From Acinetobacter celticus (GTDB lineage: Bacteria > Pseudomonadota > Gammaproteobacteria > Pseudomonadales > Moraxellaceae): 64,000 nucleotides of DNA. The notes under the pieces are model-generated. The model ran no database searches. It was given only the letters and a program-made list of their open reading frames with translations, and had not been told where the DNA came from. Below, one piece after another: positions 10,223-19,240 of this stretch; position 1 is the stretch's first letter; every line of letters starts with the position of its first letter. The DNA is taken from the NCBI RefSeq assembly GCF_001707755.1, contig NZ_MBDL01000012.1, forward strand, positions 124,001 through 188,000, written 5' to 3'. Both the position numbers and the translations under genes were made by a program.

Positions 10223-11122
10223 CTGCTCAAGCGATTGCTGTAGCGAATCTTGATGCATCAACCAACGCCAAGGTTGTAATGCGCCAATCCCCATCCCAAT
10301 AAGACCACAGACGATTGCGCCACTTAGTGGCTCATTCAGCACAGGTACAGCAATCATCGCAGCAATAAAAGGCGCCAAAGTCACAATACTGCCGGTTTTG
10401 AATGCACCGAGTCGCTTAATGGCTTCAACATACGTCAGCGTCGCAATGATCACCACAAAAATACCATGAAACAATACTTGTGAGATTAAATGTACTGGAT
10501 CGGGTTCATTTAAGTGTTTCGGTAAAAATAGTAGATAAATTGGCACATAGACCAGTGCTGACCAAATGGCGACACCTGACATTGCATGCCAAGCAGAGAG
10601 CTTCCATTGGCGCAATAAAACAGTAAAAATACCCCACCAAATTGCACTGATAAAAAACAGTAAATCGCCAAACCCGAAAGCCTGCCCTGTTTGCAAATAC
10701 ATCATCCAGCTCATTGCACCAATAGACAGCAGCATAATGCTTAAGCTGATCCAAGTATGGCGATCAAATGCTTGCTGAAACAATACATAGGCAGCCACTG
10801 CAGTGCAAAGTGGTATACAGCCATTCAAGAAAATCGCGGCATGGGCCGCGGGGGCATAATGAAAAGCACTGTATGCGCTCAAACAATAAATGACCCCACC
10901 CAACATAGCCAAAATGAAGGGTTCTTTCTTCCACAGAAAAGCTGTATCTTTTTTATAAATTAAAATTGGCATTAAAATAATAAATGCCAATAAAAACCGC
11001 AAAGCCGTTAAATCCCACGCACTAATACCCCAGTTTGCACTCAAACGTGCTGTTAAGGTAAATCCACCCCAAATACACATGGTAATGAGAACATAGAGAT
11101 AACCTTGCTTCTGCGGGGACAT
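10196..11122 (-). CDS. EamA/DMT-family drug/metabolite transporter
   Basis: A 308-residue inner-membrane protein with about ten hydrophobic segments arranged as two five-helix EamA repeats. The first covers about 8-140 (start GYLYVLITMCIWGGFTLTARL) and the second about 150-290. The family exports or imports small metabolites; the substrate cannot be read from sequence. The last residues (KKNQSSLD) are encoded by the terminator shared with coaE. It lies 31 bases downstream of rlmB on the same strand and may be read from the same transcript. Confidence 0.9.
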   Translation of the reverse strand: MSPQKQGYLYVLITMCIWGGFTLTARLSANWGISAWDLTALRFLLAFIILMPILIYKKDTAFLWKKEPFILAMLGGVIYCLSAYSAFHYAPAAHAAIFLNGCIPLCTAVAAYVLFQQAFDRHTWISLSIMLLSIGAMSWMMYLQTGQAFGFGDLLFFISAIWWGIFTVLLRQWKLSAWHAMSGVAIWSALVYVPIYLLFLPKHLNEPDPVHLISQVLFHGIFVVIIATLTYVEAIKRLGAFKTGSIVTLAPFIAAMIAVPVLNEPLSGAIVCGLIGMGIGALQPWRWLMHQDSLQQSLEQKKNQSSLD

Positions 11123-11153
11123 ATTGAGCTTCTTTTACCAATAGTAGGTTCGC

Positions 11154-11903
11154 TTAGTTGCTACGTTGACGACATACTTCGTATAGCGCCATTCCAGTTG
11201 CTACACTCACATTTAAACTCTGTAAGTTACCGCCCATTGGAATATAAACTTTTTGATCACACTGTGCCTGCGTAATTGGACGCAACCCAGTATCTTCAGC
11301 ACCCATCACCATACATATCCCAGTGCCCGTAAAATCAAATTGATGAATAGGCAATGCTTGTTCATCTAACATTGTCCCAACAACACGTACATTAAATTGA
11401 TCTTTCATTTGACTTAATGTTCGCGCCAAATTGGTGACTTGAATAAATTTTACTTTTTCTGCACCGCCCGCAGCCACTTTACGTGCGGTTGGTGTCAAAC
11501 TTGCAGCGCGGTCACGTGGCACAATAACCGCTTCAACACCCATAGCCGCTGCAGTACGAATACATGCACCTAAATTGTGCGGATCGGTCACATGGTCTAA
11601 GGCCAACAATAAAGGCTGATTGGAGGTCTTTAATAGATCGTCTAAATCTTTTTCATTCATGATGTGTTGTGGGCGTACTGCTGCTACAACACCTTGGTGA
11701 AAAGGCAATCCAGCCAACTTTTCTAAAGTATCTCGGCTGGCTTTTTGAATACTGACACCAAAAGGTTCAGCCAATTCAAAAATACGCTGTAAGCGCTGAT
11801 CTTCACGACCTTTTAACGCAAATAAAGTTAAAACACGCTCTGGTTCAAGCTCCAGCAATGACTCTACAGAATGTACGCCATAATAATATTCAGGTTTTGC
11901 CAT
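11154..11903 (-). CDS. rlmB: 23S rRNA (guanosine-2'-O-)-methyltransferase RlmB
   Basis: A SpoU/TrmH-family methyltransferase that in E. coli 2'-O-methylates G2251 of 23S rRNA. The 249-residue protein has an N-terminal L30e-like substrate-binding domain (about 1-75). The knotted SPOUT domain follows with its three motifs: DHVTDPHNLGACIRTA (motif 1), VMGAEDTGLRP (motif 2) and IPMGGNLQSLNVSVATGM (motif 3). Length and motifs match RlmB; a TrmH-like relative is less likely. Confidence 0.93.
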   Translation of the reverse strand: MAKPEYYYGVHSVESLLELEPERVLTLFALKGREDQRLQRIFELAEPFGVSIQKASRDTLEKLAGLPFHQGVVAAVRPQHIMNEKDLDDLLKTSNQPLLLALDHVTDPHNLGACIRTAAAMGVEAVIVPRDRAASLTPTARKVAAGGAEKVKFIQVTNLARTLSQMKDQFNVRVVGTMLDEQALPIHQFDFTGTGICMVMGAEDTGLRPITQAQCDQKVYIPMGGNLQSLNVSVATGMALYEVCRQRSN

Positions 11904-11931
11904 GAACGGCCTCTAACTTTTAATAAAAATA

Positions 11932-11968
11932 CAAAAGAAAAATCCTGTAAAGCCAGCCTTACAGGATT
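11932..11968 (-). terminator. intrinsic terminator of ppnP
   Basis: A perfect 10-bp stem AATCCTGTAA/TTACAGGATT with an 8-base loop lies at 11941-11968. On the minus strand it is followed by TTTCTTTTGT. It lies between the ppnP end and the rlmB start. Confidence 0.7.
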
Positions 11969-12041
11969 CATGTTTAATGCGTAGTTTAACTGATTTAGAC
12001 TAAAAATTCTTTGCCTAAGTCCGTTCACTTTCAGGAATAAA

Positions 12042-12365
12042 TTAGCCTTCTAAATGGCAAACATAATCCAGTACTTCATCTGTTTCAATTTTAAAACGAC
12101 TGTTTCCAGGTACATAGAATGACTGACCTGCACGGAAGAGCTCACTTTCTTCGCTATCCGCAATTTGTACACGACATTCACCAGAAACAATTTCCATACG
12201 CTCAGGAACATGTGTTTCAAACGTGAGGGCCTGTTCAGTCGGTAAAATCACACCCAATGTTTTTTTTGTGCCATCTTCAAACTGCACCGTATGGCTAATA
12301 CAAAGACCGCCAAAATAGACATTTGATTTTTTAATAACTGATACATGATCAAACTGAGCTGACAT
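12042..12365 (-). CDS. ppnP: pyrimidine/purine nucleoside phosphorylase PpnP
   Basis: A small cupin-fold enzyme (DUF1255, YaiE) that in E. coli phosphorolyses many nucleosides to free base and ribose-1-phosphate. The 107-residue sequence shows the family pattern: [14 protein letters not shown] near the start, [27 protein letters not shown] in the middle and [12 protein letters not shown] near the end. It has its own terminator and a long upstream region, so it looks monocistronic. Confidence 0.92.
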   Translation of the reverse strand: MSAQFDHVSVIKKSNVYFGGLCISHTVQFEDGTKKTLGVILPTEQALTFETHVPERMEIVSGECRVQIADSEESELFRAGQSFYVPGNSRFKIETDEVLDYVCHLEG

Positions 12366-12999
12366 GCGTATTTCTCCAGATAAAGCGTATTTATAATATT
12401 AAAGCTTCAAGCAGTTTAATGATGAAATGACAACTTATCAATCCATGTTTGTAGCCGATTCATCCATTATTCAAATACTGTCCGCCCATGATCTTTTGTA
12501 CAAAGAACGAACCGTTACGACCTAATGTAGCATGAGTCTAAAATAACTATTTCAGCTGTACAATTATCTTTTTAGCTCTCATCGACTAAAGTTAAAATTA
12601 ACCCATTTAAAAGCAAAACACACAATGAAGCTCAACCGATAAGTTTTTCCCACTTAATTGATTTATTTGTTTTTAAATAAAGAATAGGCTTACTTTTCAA
12701 CTTATTTATTTCTAAAATCATTCATCAACAAGAATAAAAATCTATGGATTGAACAACCTATTTCTGGCTTTAAAATTATGGCAGCTTCAAAAAAAGTATC
12801 GCCATGTTTCTTTTATAATCGATACGCAAATTACATCACTGATTTTTTTTACCATCAAGAACAGCATGAAATGACATGTTAATGCCAAAATTGATATAGA
12901 ATTGCGTTGTTTACGGTCATCAAAAAATTAAAACCGTCTTGTGACAAGGACTAAACTTGTCTATCTTAAACTCAAACTTTTCGCAGCTTGGATGCGTTT
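12366..12999. other. 634-base intergenic region upstream of ppnP and recN
   Basis: AT-rich divergent spacer with no reading frame that looks coding and no RNA gene I recognise. It must hold the promoters of ppnP (minus) and recN (plus). Near recN is an inverted repeat GACAAG-N7-CTTGTC (12943-12961). A looser pair, ACGGT...ACCGT, lies around 12913-12937. Confidence 0.5.
12943..12961. repeat. inverted repeat in the recN promoter region
   Basis: GACAAG, seven bases, CTTGTC, ending 38 bases before the recN ATG. Its symmetry and position suit a binding site for a dimeric regulator; the regulator is unknown. It does not match the E. coli LexA box. Confidence 0.4.
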
Positions 13000-14661
13000 A
13001 TGCTGACACATTTAACTCTGATTAATTTCGCCTTAGCTGACCATTTAGCCATTGATATTGAAAAAGGTTTTAACGTTTTAACGGGTGAAACAGGTGCGGG
13101 GAAATCATTATTACTCGATGCCCTGTCTGCATGTTTAGGCGAACGTACCGATACCAATTATGTGCGCTTTGGATCAGAAAAAGCCGATGTGACGGCAACC
13201 TTTAGCTATCAAGATGGCTCTCCTGAAGCACTTTGGCTCAAAGAACAAGAACTAGATGATGAATCTGGCGAAATTTTACTACGTCGGGTTATTTTTGCCA
13301 CAGGCCGAAGCAAAGCTTGGATTAACGGACGACCAAGTAGCCTAACCGAGCTTAAAGAAATTGGTCGTTTGTTGGTACAACTCTATAGCCAACATAGCCA
13401 ACAACAGTTATTAGAACCACCATATCCGAAACATTGGATAGACCGTTACAGCAATTTTTATGCACCCGCACAAACAGTGCGCGACGCCTATAGCCAATGG
13501 CAAAAAAACATTCGTCAGCATCAAGCGGCACTCGATGCACAGGCCACCCGAAAACAACGTATCGAAACCTTAGAGCTACAATTAGAAGAGCTCGAAGATT
13601 TGTTACAAATGGATTACAAAGACATTGAACAAGAGTTTGATCGTCTAAGTCATCATGAACACATCATGCAAGATTGTAGCTATAGCTTAGGTGCTTTAGA
13701 TGATGCTGAACAAAATATTAACCAAGAACTGTCATCCATTTTACGCCGTCTAGAGTCGCACTCAGGGCGTAGCGAGCAACTGGCTAACGTGTATGCGTCT
13801 ATACTCAATGCGCAAAGTGAATTAGATGATGCCACAGCCAATTTACGTCAATTTATGGATCGGCAAAGTTTTGACCCCGACCGCATGGAAGAACTGAACA
13901 CCCAACTTGAAGTGTTCCATCGTTTAGCACGTAAATACCGTACGCAACCTGAATTATTAAAATCGGAATATGAGGCTGGACAAGCTGAATTACAACAATT
14001 ACAGACCTTGGAAGACCCAGAAGTTTTAGCAGAACAAGTTGAAATTTCGCATCAAGACTTTTTAAGCAAGGCACAACACTTAGATAACATTCGTCGTGAA
14101 GCAGCCACACCACTGGCTAAACAATTGACCGAACAAGTGAAGCAATTGGCCTTGCCCGAAGCCTATTTTGAATTTAAGTTTGAACCGCTTGATGACGCTT
14201 CTAGTGAAGGCCTAAGCTTTATTCAATTATTGTTTACTGCCAATAAAGGCATTCCAGCACAACCGTTGGCTCGTGTTGCCTCTGGCGGTGAATTGTCTAG
14301 GATTGCACTGGTGATGCAAGTAATGAACGCAGAAAAAACCGATGCTGAAGTTTTGGTCTTTGATGAAATTGATGTCGGGATCAGTGGCGGCACAGCAGAA
14401 ATGGTGGGACGCTTACTGGCAGGACTCGCACAGCACGTGCAAATTCTGTGTATTACCCATCAAGCTCAAGTGGCAGCACAATCCGATCAGCACTTATTGG
14501 TGAAGAAACAGCAAACCGACCCTGCCAGTAGTACTATTTTTGAATTAGATGAAGACGGTCGCATTCAAGAACTTGCACGAATGACAGGTGGTGTAGAAAT
14601 TAGTGAAACGACGCTACAACATGCACGCCAGTTACGTCAGCTCAAATTTCAGCCGATTTAA
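13000..14661 (+). CDS. recN: DNA repair protein RecN
   Basis: An SMC-like ATPase that acts in recombinational repair of double-strand breaks. The ATG at 13000 gives MLTHLTLINFALADHL, the usual RecN N terminus; a TTG 12 bases upstream is in frame but less likely. The 553-residue protein has Walker A GETGAGKS near 29-36, a central coiled coil (about 155-365), the ABC signature ASGGELSRIALVMQ near 428-440 and Walker B VLVFDEIDVGISG near 450. It stands alone on the plus strand after a long upstream region. Confidence 0.96.
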   Translation: MLTHLTLINFALADHLAIDIEKGFNVLTGETGAGKSLLLDALSACLGERTDTNYVRFGSEKADVTATFSYQDGSPEALWLKEQELDDESGEILLRRVIFATGRSKAWINGRPSSLTELKEIGRLLVQLYSQHSQQQLLEPPYPKHWIDRYSNFYAPAQTVRDAYSQWQKNIRQHQAALDAQATRKQRIETLELQLEELEDLLQMDYKDIEQEFDRLSHHEHIMQDCSYSLGALDDAEQNINQELSSILRRLESHSGRSEQLANVYASILNAQSELDDATANLRQFMDRQSFDPDRMEELNTQLEVFHRLARKYRTQPELLKSEYEAGQAELQQLQTLEDPEVLAEQVEISHQDFLSKAQHLDNIRREAATPLAKQLTEQVKQLALPEAYFEFKFEPLDDASSEGLSFIQLLFTANKGIPAQPLARVASGGELSRIALVMQVMNAEKTDAEVLVFDEIDVGISGGTAEMVGRLLAGLAQHVQILCITHQAQVAAQSDQHLLVKKQQTDPASSTIFELDEDGRIQELARMTGGVEISETTLQHARQLRQLKFQPI

Positions 14662-14806
14662 CACCCTATCATCATGACCTAATTGACGCCAAATGCAAAA
14701 ATCATTTGGCGAATTTGCATTCCTCTTGTAACGTGTCAAATAGAAGCATAATAAGCACATATGATCTATCCAAAATGATTCCTCTATTTTAAGGAGAATG
14801 GCCTAG

Positions 14807-15361
14807 GTGTCTAAACAATATTTGACGCATCGTTGCCTGATTGCTCCGCCTGATATGCAAGATGATTTTTTTGCAAATACGGTGATTTATTTGGCTCGTC
14901 ACGATCATGAGGGTGCACAAGGCATTATTATTAACCGTCCATCTGGATTGCAAATTAAAGAATTACTGCATGATTTGGATATCAATGCCGACAATGTGAA
15001 CCCGCATGCGGTGTTACAAGGTGGCCCTTTACGTCCAGAAGCAGGTTTTGTCTTGCATACCGGTCAACCGACGTGGCATTCATCTATTGCTGTCGGGGAA
15101 AATGTCTGCATTACCACCTCTAAAGATATTTTAGATGCAATTGCGCACAATGAAGGTGTCGGTCGTTATCAAATTGCGCTGGGATACGCCAGTTGGGACA
15201 AAAAACAATTAGAAGGTGAAATTGCACGCGGTGATTGGCTCATTTGCGATTCAGACATGGATTTGATTTTTAATTTACCTTACGATGACCGTTGGGATGC
15301 CGCCTACAAAAAAATGGGGGTAGACCGTATTTGGTTATCTTCTGAGATTGGACATGCCTAA
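14807..15361 (+). CDS. yqgE: YqgE/AlgH family protein (UPF0301)
   Basis: A 184-residue conserved protein of unknown biochemical role; the family includes Pseudomonas AlgH. It starts with GTG, preceded by AAGGAG at about 10 bases; the nearer ATG at 14798 runs into a stop after two codons. Family features include [40 protein letters not shown] at the N terminus, given here as overlapping motifs [12 protein letters not shown] and GIIINRPSG, and [15 protein letters not shown]. Its end overlaps the ruvX start by 8 bases, the widely conserved yqgE-ruvX pairing. Confidence 0.93.
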   Translation: MSKQYLTHRCLIAPPDMQDDFFANTVIYLARHDHEGAQGIIINRPSGLQIKELLHDLDINADNVNPHAVLQGGPLRPEAGFVLHTGQPTWHSSIAVGENVCITTSKDILDAIAHNEGVGRYQIALGYASWDKKQLEGEIARGDWLICDSDMDLIFNLPYDDRWDAAYKKMGVDRIWLSSEIGHA

Positions 15362-15797
15362 TTTAAATGCGCCACATATGATTATGGCGTTTGACTTTGG
15401 TACACAAAAAATGGGGATGGCCGTTGGTCAATCTCTGATTGAAAGTGCCAACCCATTGACCCTCTTTCCCATGAAAGATGGTATTCCCAATTGGGACGAA
15501 CTACTGAAAATTGTAAAGCAATATCAGCCTAATTTATTTTTAGTGGGCCTGCCCCTCAATATGGATGATAGTGAGTCAGAACTTTCTGCTCGCTCACGTA
15601 AATTTGCCCGTAGACTGCGCCATCAAACTAATATTGAAACCTTTATGGTGGATGAGCGCCTGACCACTCGTGAAGCACGTGGTGAACTAGAGAATTATCA
15701 GTCTCAAGGCCGTGGCAAAAAACTGTCCGCAGATAGTATTGCCGCCGCATTATTGATTGAAAGTTGGTATCGTAATCCTGAAGGGATCACCCCTTAA
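15354..15797 (+). CDS. ruvX: RuvX/YqgF, 16S rRNA 5'-end maturation nuclease (Holliday-junction resolvase-like)
   Basis: An RNase H-like fold nuclease required in E. coli for maturing the 5' end of pre-16S rRNA. The ATG at 15354 gives 147 residues starting [25 protein letters not shown], whose AFDFGTQ carries the first catalytic Asp. Other family motifs are [23 protein letters not shown] and [13 protein letters not shown] with the last acidic residue. It overlaps yqgE by 8 bases and is followed by a terminator. The pyrimidine genes that follow it in Pseudomonas are absent. Confidence 0.94.
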   Translation: MPNLNAPHMIMAFDFGTQKMGMAVGQSLIESANPLTLFPMKDGIPNWDELLKIVKQYQPNLFLVGLPLNMDDSESELSARSRKFARRLRHQTNIETFMVDERLTTREARGELENYQSQGRGKKLSADSIAAALLIESWYRNPEGITP

Positions 15798-15814
15798 GCC
15801 AAATCCTTAAAATA

Positions 15815-15841
15815 AAAAAGCATCCATTCGCGATGCTTTTT
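15815..15841 (+). terminator. intrinsic terminator of yqgE-ruvX
   Basis: A 10-bp stem AAAAAGCATC/GATGCTTTTT with a 7-base loop, followed by further T, 17 bases after the ruvX stop. Confidence 0.85.
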
Positions 15842-15948
15842 TATTGTGCAAATTACGACATAAAGCATATAAAAGCCCTGCAGGACACCCAACATTTTGT
15901 TATAAAGTAACTCTCTATAAAATTTTGATTTTAACCAAGCAGGTTCAT

Positions 15949-16740
15949 ATGGCACTCTCCAGTTTTGGTAAAATTTTGACTGTTCTAGATTTATTTTCAT
16001 TATCACGTTCTGTGATTAATGTTGATATTATCAGTGATGAATTAAATCTATCTAAGCCAACCAGCTATCGCTATCTTAAAGAATTAGTATCTGCAGAATT
16101 ATTGCAACGCCTCAGTGGTACTTCTGGTGATTACGTGCTTGGTTCAAAAATTGCAGTTTTAGATTATATCTCTCGAACCACTGATCCCTTGGTGCAAATC
16201 AGCACCCCTTTTATGCAAGATATTGTGGAACGCACTGAATTTTCCTGCCTGCTCACACATTTAAATTATGATTCCTGCATCGATTTGCATGATGAAGTTT
16301 TTAAAAACTCCTTATTGTTGTCGTATGGTCGGGGTTGTCCTCGCCCCGTCTATGCGGGTTCATCGGCAAAAATTATGTTGGCCCATTTACCCAAGCAACA
16401 AATGTTGGACTATTATCGACGTTATGCACCACAACTTGCCCAAATTGATTTTGCCAACAATGAAACCGATTTTTTAATTCGAATGAAAAAAATCAAAAAA
16501 CAAGGCTACTATTTTTCAAATGGTGAACTTGACCCCAATATTGCAGGTCTTTCTGTGCCCGTTAAATTTTCGAGTAAAGAGCCGTCATTAGCTTTAACAC
16601 TTTTGGCATCTAAAAATCGCTTTGAATTTGTCAATTTACAAAAATTGATTGAAATTTTGCAGGAAAATGCGCACTTGATTGAGAAAAAATTAATGACGCT
16701 ATCAGACAATTTAGAGACACAGTCATTTTCAAGAATATAA
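15949..16740 (+). CDS. IclR-family transcriptional regulator
   Basis: A 263-residue regulator. Residues 1-75 form the winged-helix domain (GKILTVLDLF, then the recognition region LNLSKPTSYRYLKELVS). Residues 85-250 form the IclR effector domain with GRGCPRPVYAGSSAKIMLAHL and a C-terminal segment GLSVPVKF. The ATG at 15949 has a fair ribosome site (AGCAGG); an upstream ATG at 15844 lacks one and would cover the terminator region. No metabolic gene is adjacent on the same strand, so the target and ligand are unknown. Confidence 0.88.
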   Translation: MALSSFGKILTVLDLFSLSRSVINVDIISDELNLSKPTSYRYLKELVSAELLQRLSGTSGDYVLGSKIAVLDYISRTTDPLVQISTPFMQDIVERTEFSCLLTHLNYDSCIDLHDEVFKNSLLLSYGRGCPRPVYAGSSAKIMLAHLPKQQMLDYYRRYAPQLAQIDFANNETDFLIRMKKIKKQGYYFSNGELDPNIAGLSVPVKFSSKEPSLALTLLASKNRFEFVNLQKLIEILQENAHLIEKKLMTLSDNLETQSFSRI

Positions 16741-16757
16741 GTGACGCGACATGCCAT

Positions 16758-16793
16758 AAAAAAAGCCTGCTCTTTTATGAGCAGGCTTTTTTT
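16758..16793. terminator. bidirectional terminator between the IclR gene and phoU
   Basis: GCCTGCTC/GAGCAGGC around the loop TTTTAT, flanked by A7 and T7 (a 15-bp perfect palindromic stem). It serves both convergent genes. Confidence 0.9.
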
Positions 16794-16806
16794 CGCAACC
16801 CAAATC

Positions 16807-17526
16807 TTAACGTTGTACTTTCTGCTCAATTTCTTCAACACTGGTATGGCGTACATCAAAACCTTTCACCATATAAATCACTTGCTCAGAAATATTACGC
16901 GCATGATCGCCAATTCGCTCCAAAGAACGTAACACCCACATCACATTAATGACACGGCTAATATGACGCGGATCTTCCATCATATAGGTCATGAGTGTGC
17001 GAGTTGCCGACTGATATTCACGGTCAATATCAGCGTCGGCCAGCAGGACTTTCAGCGCCTGATCGACATCCAAACGGGCAAATGCATCTAAGGCATCATG
17101 AATCATCACTCGGACTTGGTTACCAATATGGCGTGTTTCCATATAACCACGTGGCGAACCGCCCTCTTCACATAATCCCTGTGCAATACGGGCAATTTTG
17201 GCAGCTTCATCCCCAATACGTTCTAAATCGGTATTGGCTTTAGACATTGCAATCACCATGCGCAAATCAATTGCTGCAGGATGACGACGTGCCAAAATTA
17301 AAGTGATGGCCTCATCAATTTCTGTTTCATAACGATTCACGGTATTGTCTTGAAACTGTACATCTATCGCCATGGTGGCATCTGTATCCAGCAAAGCTCG
17401 AATGGCATTTGCCACCTGTTGCTCTACCAAGCCCCCCATAGTCATAAACTTGGTGTTGAGGGCCTGCAAATCTTCATTAAATTGCGAAGAAATATGGTGA
17501 TTCAACACAGGATTATTTGGATTCAA
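16807..17526 (-). CDS. phoU: phosphate signalling complex protein PhoU
   Basis: PhoU links the PstSCAB phosphate transporter to the PhoR/PhoB two-component system and holds the Pho response off when phosphate is ample. The 239-residue protein has two three-helix PhoU repeats with the metal-site patterns DLERIGDEAAKIA (near 110) and LERIGDHARNISE (near 205). No pst or phoBR gene is adjacent, so the gene stands apart from its usual partners. Confidence 0.95.
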   Translation of the reverse strand: MNPNNPVLNHHISSQFNEDLQALNTKFMTMGGLVEQQVANAIRALLDTDATMAIDVQFQDNTVNRYETEIDEAITLILARRHPAAIDLRMVIAMSKANTDLERIGDEAAKIARIAQGLCEEGGSPRGYMETRHIGNQVRVMIHDALDAFARLDVDQALKVLLADADIDREYQSATRTLMTYMMEDPRHISRVINVMWVLRSLERIGDHARNISEQVIYMVKGFDVRHTSVEEIEQKVQR

Positions 17527-17638
17527 AGAACGTACTCCACGACAGCAGATTGAGACAGATTTTTAAGCAGATATTAAAGCATATCCATTATGAACGTTTG
17601 ATGACGGTTTATTTTTTCTTTGCAACAATTTCCAATGC

Positions 17639-18961
17639 CTACTGAACCAACCATGTATTCATTTCTGCAACATCTTGATCGGTCAATCTGCCGACGGATG
17701 CTTTAAGCTGCAAGACATGCAGTAGATAATCATATTTTGAATTTAAATAATCCTGCTTGGCTGAAAAGGCATTTCGCTGTGCCAAAAGTACATCAACCAT
17801 GGTTTTCAGACCTTCTTGATACTGAGCTTGCGAAGCTTTAGATACAATTGTCGCTGAATCCATCGCAGCTTTACGCGCCTGCAACTTAGCCTCATCGCTT
17901 TCTAGTTGTAGAAATGATTTTTTAACATCACTTGTCGCCTTGCGGGTTGCCGCCTCTACTTGTGCTTCGGTTTTTTTGACATTAATCGTGGCTTGTTTGA
18001 TAGATTTTTGAGTACGACCGCCGTTATAAGCATTCCAGTTCATCTCTATACCCACTTGGTCAAACTGCCCATCTTGCGACATAATTGATTCTGGAGACTG
18101 CTTGCTATAGCCATAAGTGCCAACAGCTTCAATTTGTGGATACAAGGCTGCTTGTTCTACCCGCTTTCCATCTTCTGCATAACGACGTTGAATTTTAGCT
18201 TGCAGAATCCCCAAATTTTGGCTCATGGCCAAATTTTCCCAATCCTGCATATTATTTGGTACTGGTTTTTGAAATTGAAAATCTTCACGTAATACTGCTA
18301 AATTTTCACGATATGAACCAATCAATTGCTGTAGCTGCTCCTGTGCTAAAACCAATTGCACATGTGTGGACATACGGTTGGCTCGTGCATTTTGATATTG
18401 TGCATTGGCTTCACTGACATCACTTTTTGCAATCAGTCCTTCATTCAGTTTGGCATTCATCACTTTGAGCTGTTCAGATAAGGCTTGCTCTTCTTGCAAA
18501 TTTGCAACCGTGAGTGCCTGCTGACGTAAAACATTAAAATAAGTATCAGCTACTTGTAAAATATGGTTTTGTTGTTGAATACGTAAATTAATTTCACTTA
18601 AATCAATTGACGTTTTGACCTGTTTTAAACCTTCCCAAGCATCCCAACGAAAAAGAGGTTGACGCGCAGTCAGTGTAATTTGCTTATTGGTCGTACTTGC
18701 AGGTAAAGATAAGCCAATATTACTCGCGCTTTGATTGACGTTTTGATTTTTACGAGCAACATTGCCTGCAAGTGTGATGGTCGGCAAAAGATTGCCATTG
18801 GCAATGCCTAAATTCAGCTGATCTGCTTCATATTGTAACTGACTGGCTTGCCAATTCGGATCGGACTGTTTAGCCCGCTCATACGCATTGACTAAATCTA
18901 GGGCAAATAAAGCAGGACTAGCAAATAACAAATAAGCGCTAAGTATTAAGTTTATCTTCAT
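17639..18961 (-). CDS. tolC: TolC-family outer membrane efflux channel
   Basis: TolC forms the trimeric outer-membrane tunnel for efflux pumps and type I secretion. The 440-residue protein begins with a signal peptide (about 1-20, cleaved near FA-LDLVNAY) and has two OEP repeats (about 20-215 and 230-430) with long coiled-coil helices. It keeps the motif LNAYERAKQSDP-like start and AYNGGRTQKSIKQA in the second half. Its position beside thiC-nudF-cpdA matches the tolC locus of Pseudomonas and E. coli. No pump genes are adjacent. Confidence 0.9.
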   Translation of the reverse strand: MKINLILSAYLLFASPALFALDLVNAYERAKQSDPNWQASQLQYEADQLNLGIANGNLLPTITLAGNVARKNQNVNQSASNIGLSLPASTTNKQITLTARQPLFRWDAWEGLKQVKTSIDLSEINLRIQQQNHILQVADTYFNVLRQQALTVANLQEEQALSEQLKVMNAKLNEGLIAKSDVSEANAQYQNARANRMSTHVQLVLAQEQLQQLIGSYRENLAVLREDFQFQKPVPNNMQDWENLAMSQNLGILQAKIQRRYAEDGKRVEQAALYPQIEAVGTYGYSKQSPESIMSQDGQFDQVGIEMNWNAYNGGRTQKSIKQATINVKKTEAQVEAATRKATSDVKKSFLQLESDEAKLQARKAAMDSATIVSKASQAQYQEGLKTMVDVLLAQRNAFSAKQDYLNSKYDYLLHVLQLKASVGRLTDQDVAEMNTWLVQ

Positions 18962-19240
18962 TTTTTTATCATAAATCCATCACAGCCTAAAACGATAGGT
19001 TTGGCACTGAACATCAATTTCAAGCAAATATTAAAACGATTAATGCGAATTTCCATATGATTATTATTAATTTTTTGCACAAGCGAGCTGACTTTAACGT
19101 ATTTCCTTTTAGGACGCGACCATACTCACAGCGCAGTAACAAAGCACTGCACAATACTACACAGTATGAAGTCATTTCGGCTATAGAATATTGGCATTCC
19201 ATCAGTCAACTGTATTTCTCTCTTTTATCATCGAGTGCCT
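18962..19240. promoter_or_regulatory. divergent tolC/lipoprotein intergenic region
   Basis: 279 bases between divergent starts. No clear promoter pair, operator or small gene is visible; short ORFs here lack ribosome sites. Confidence 0.35.
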
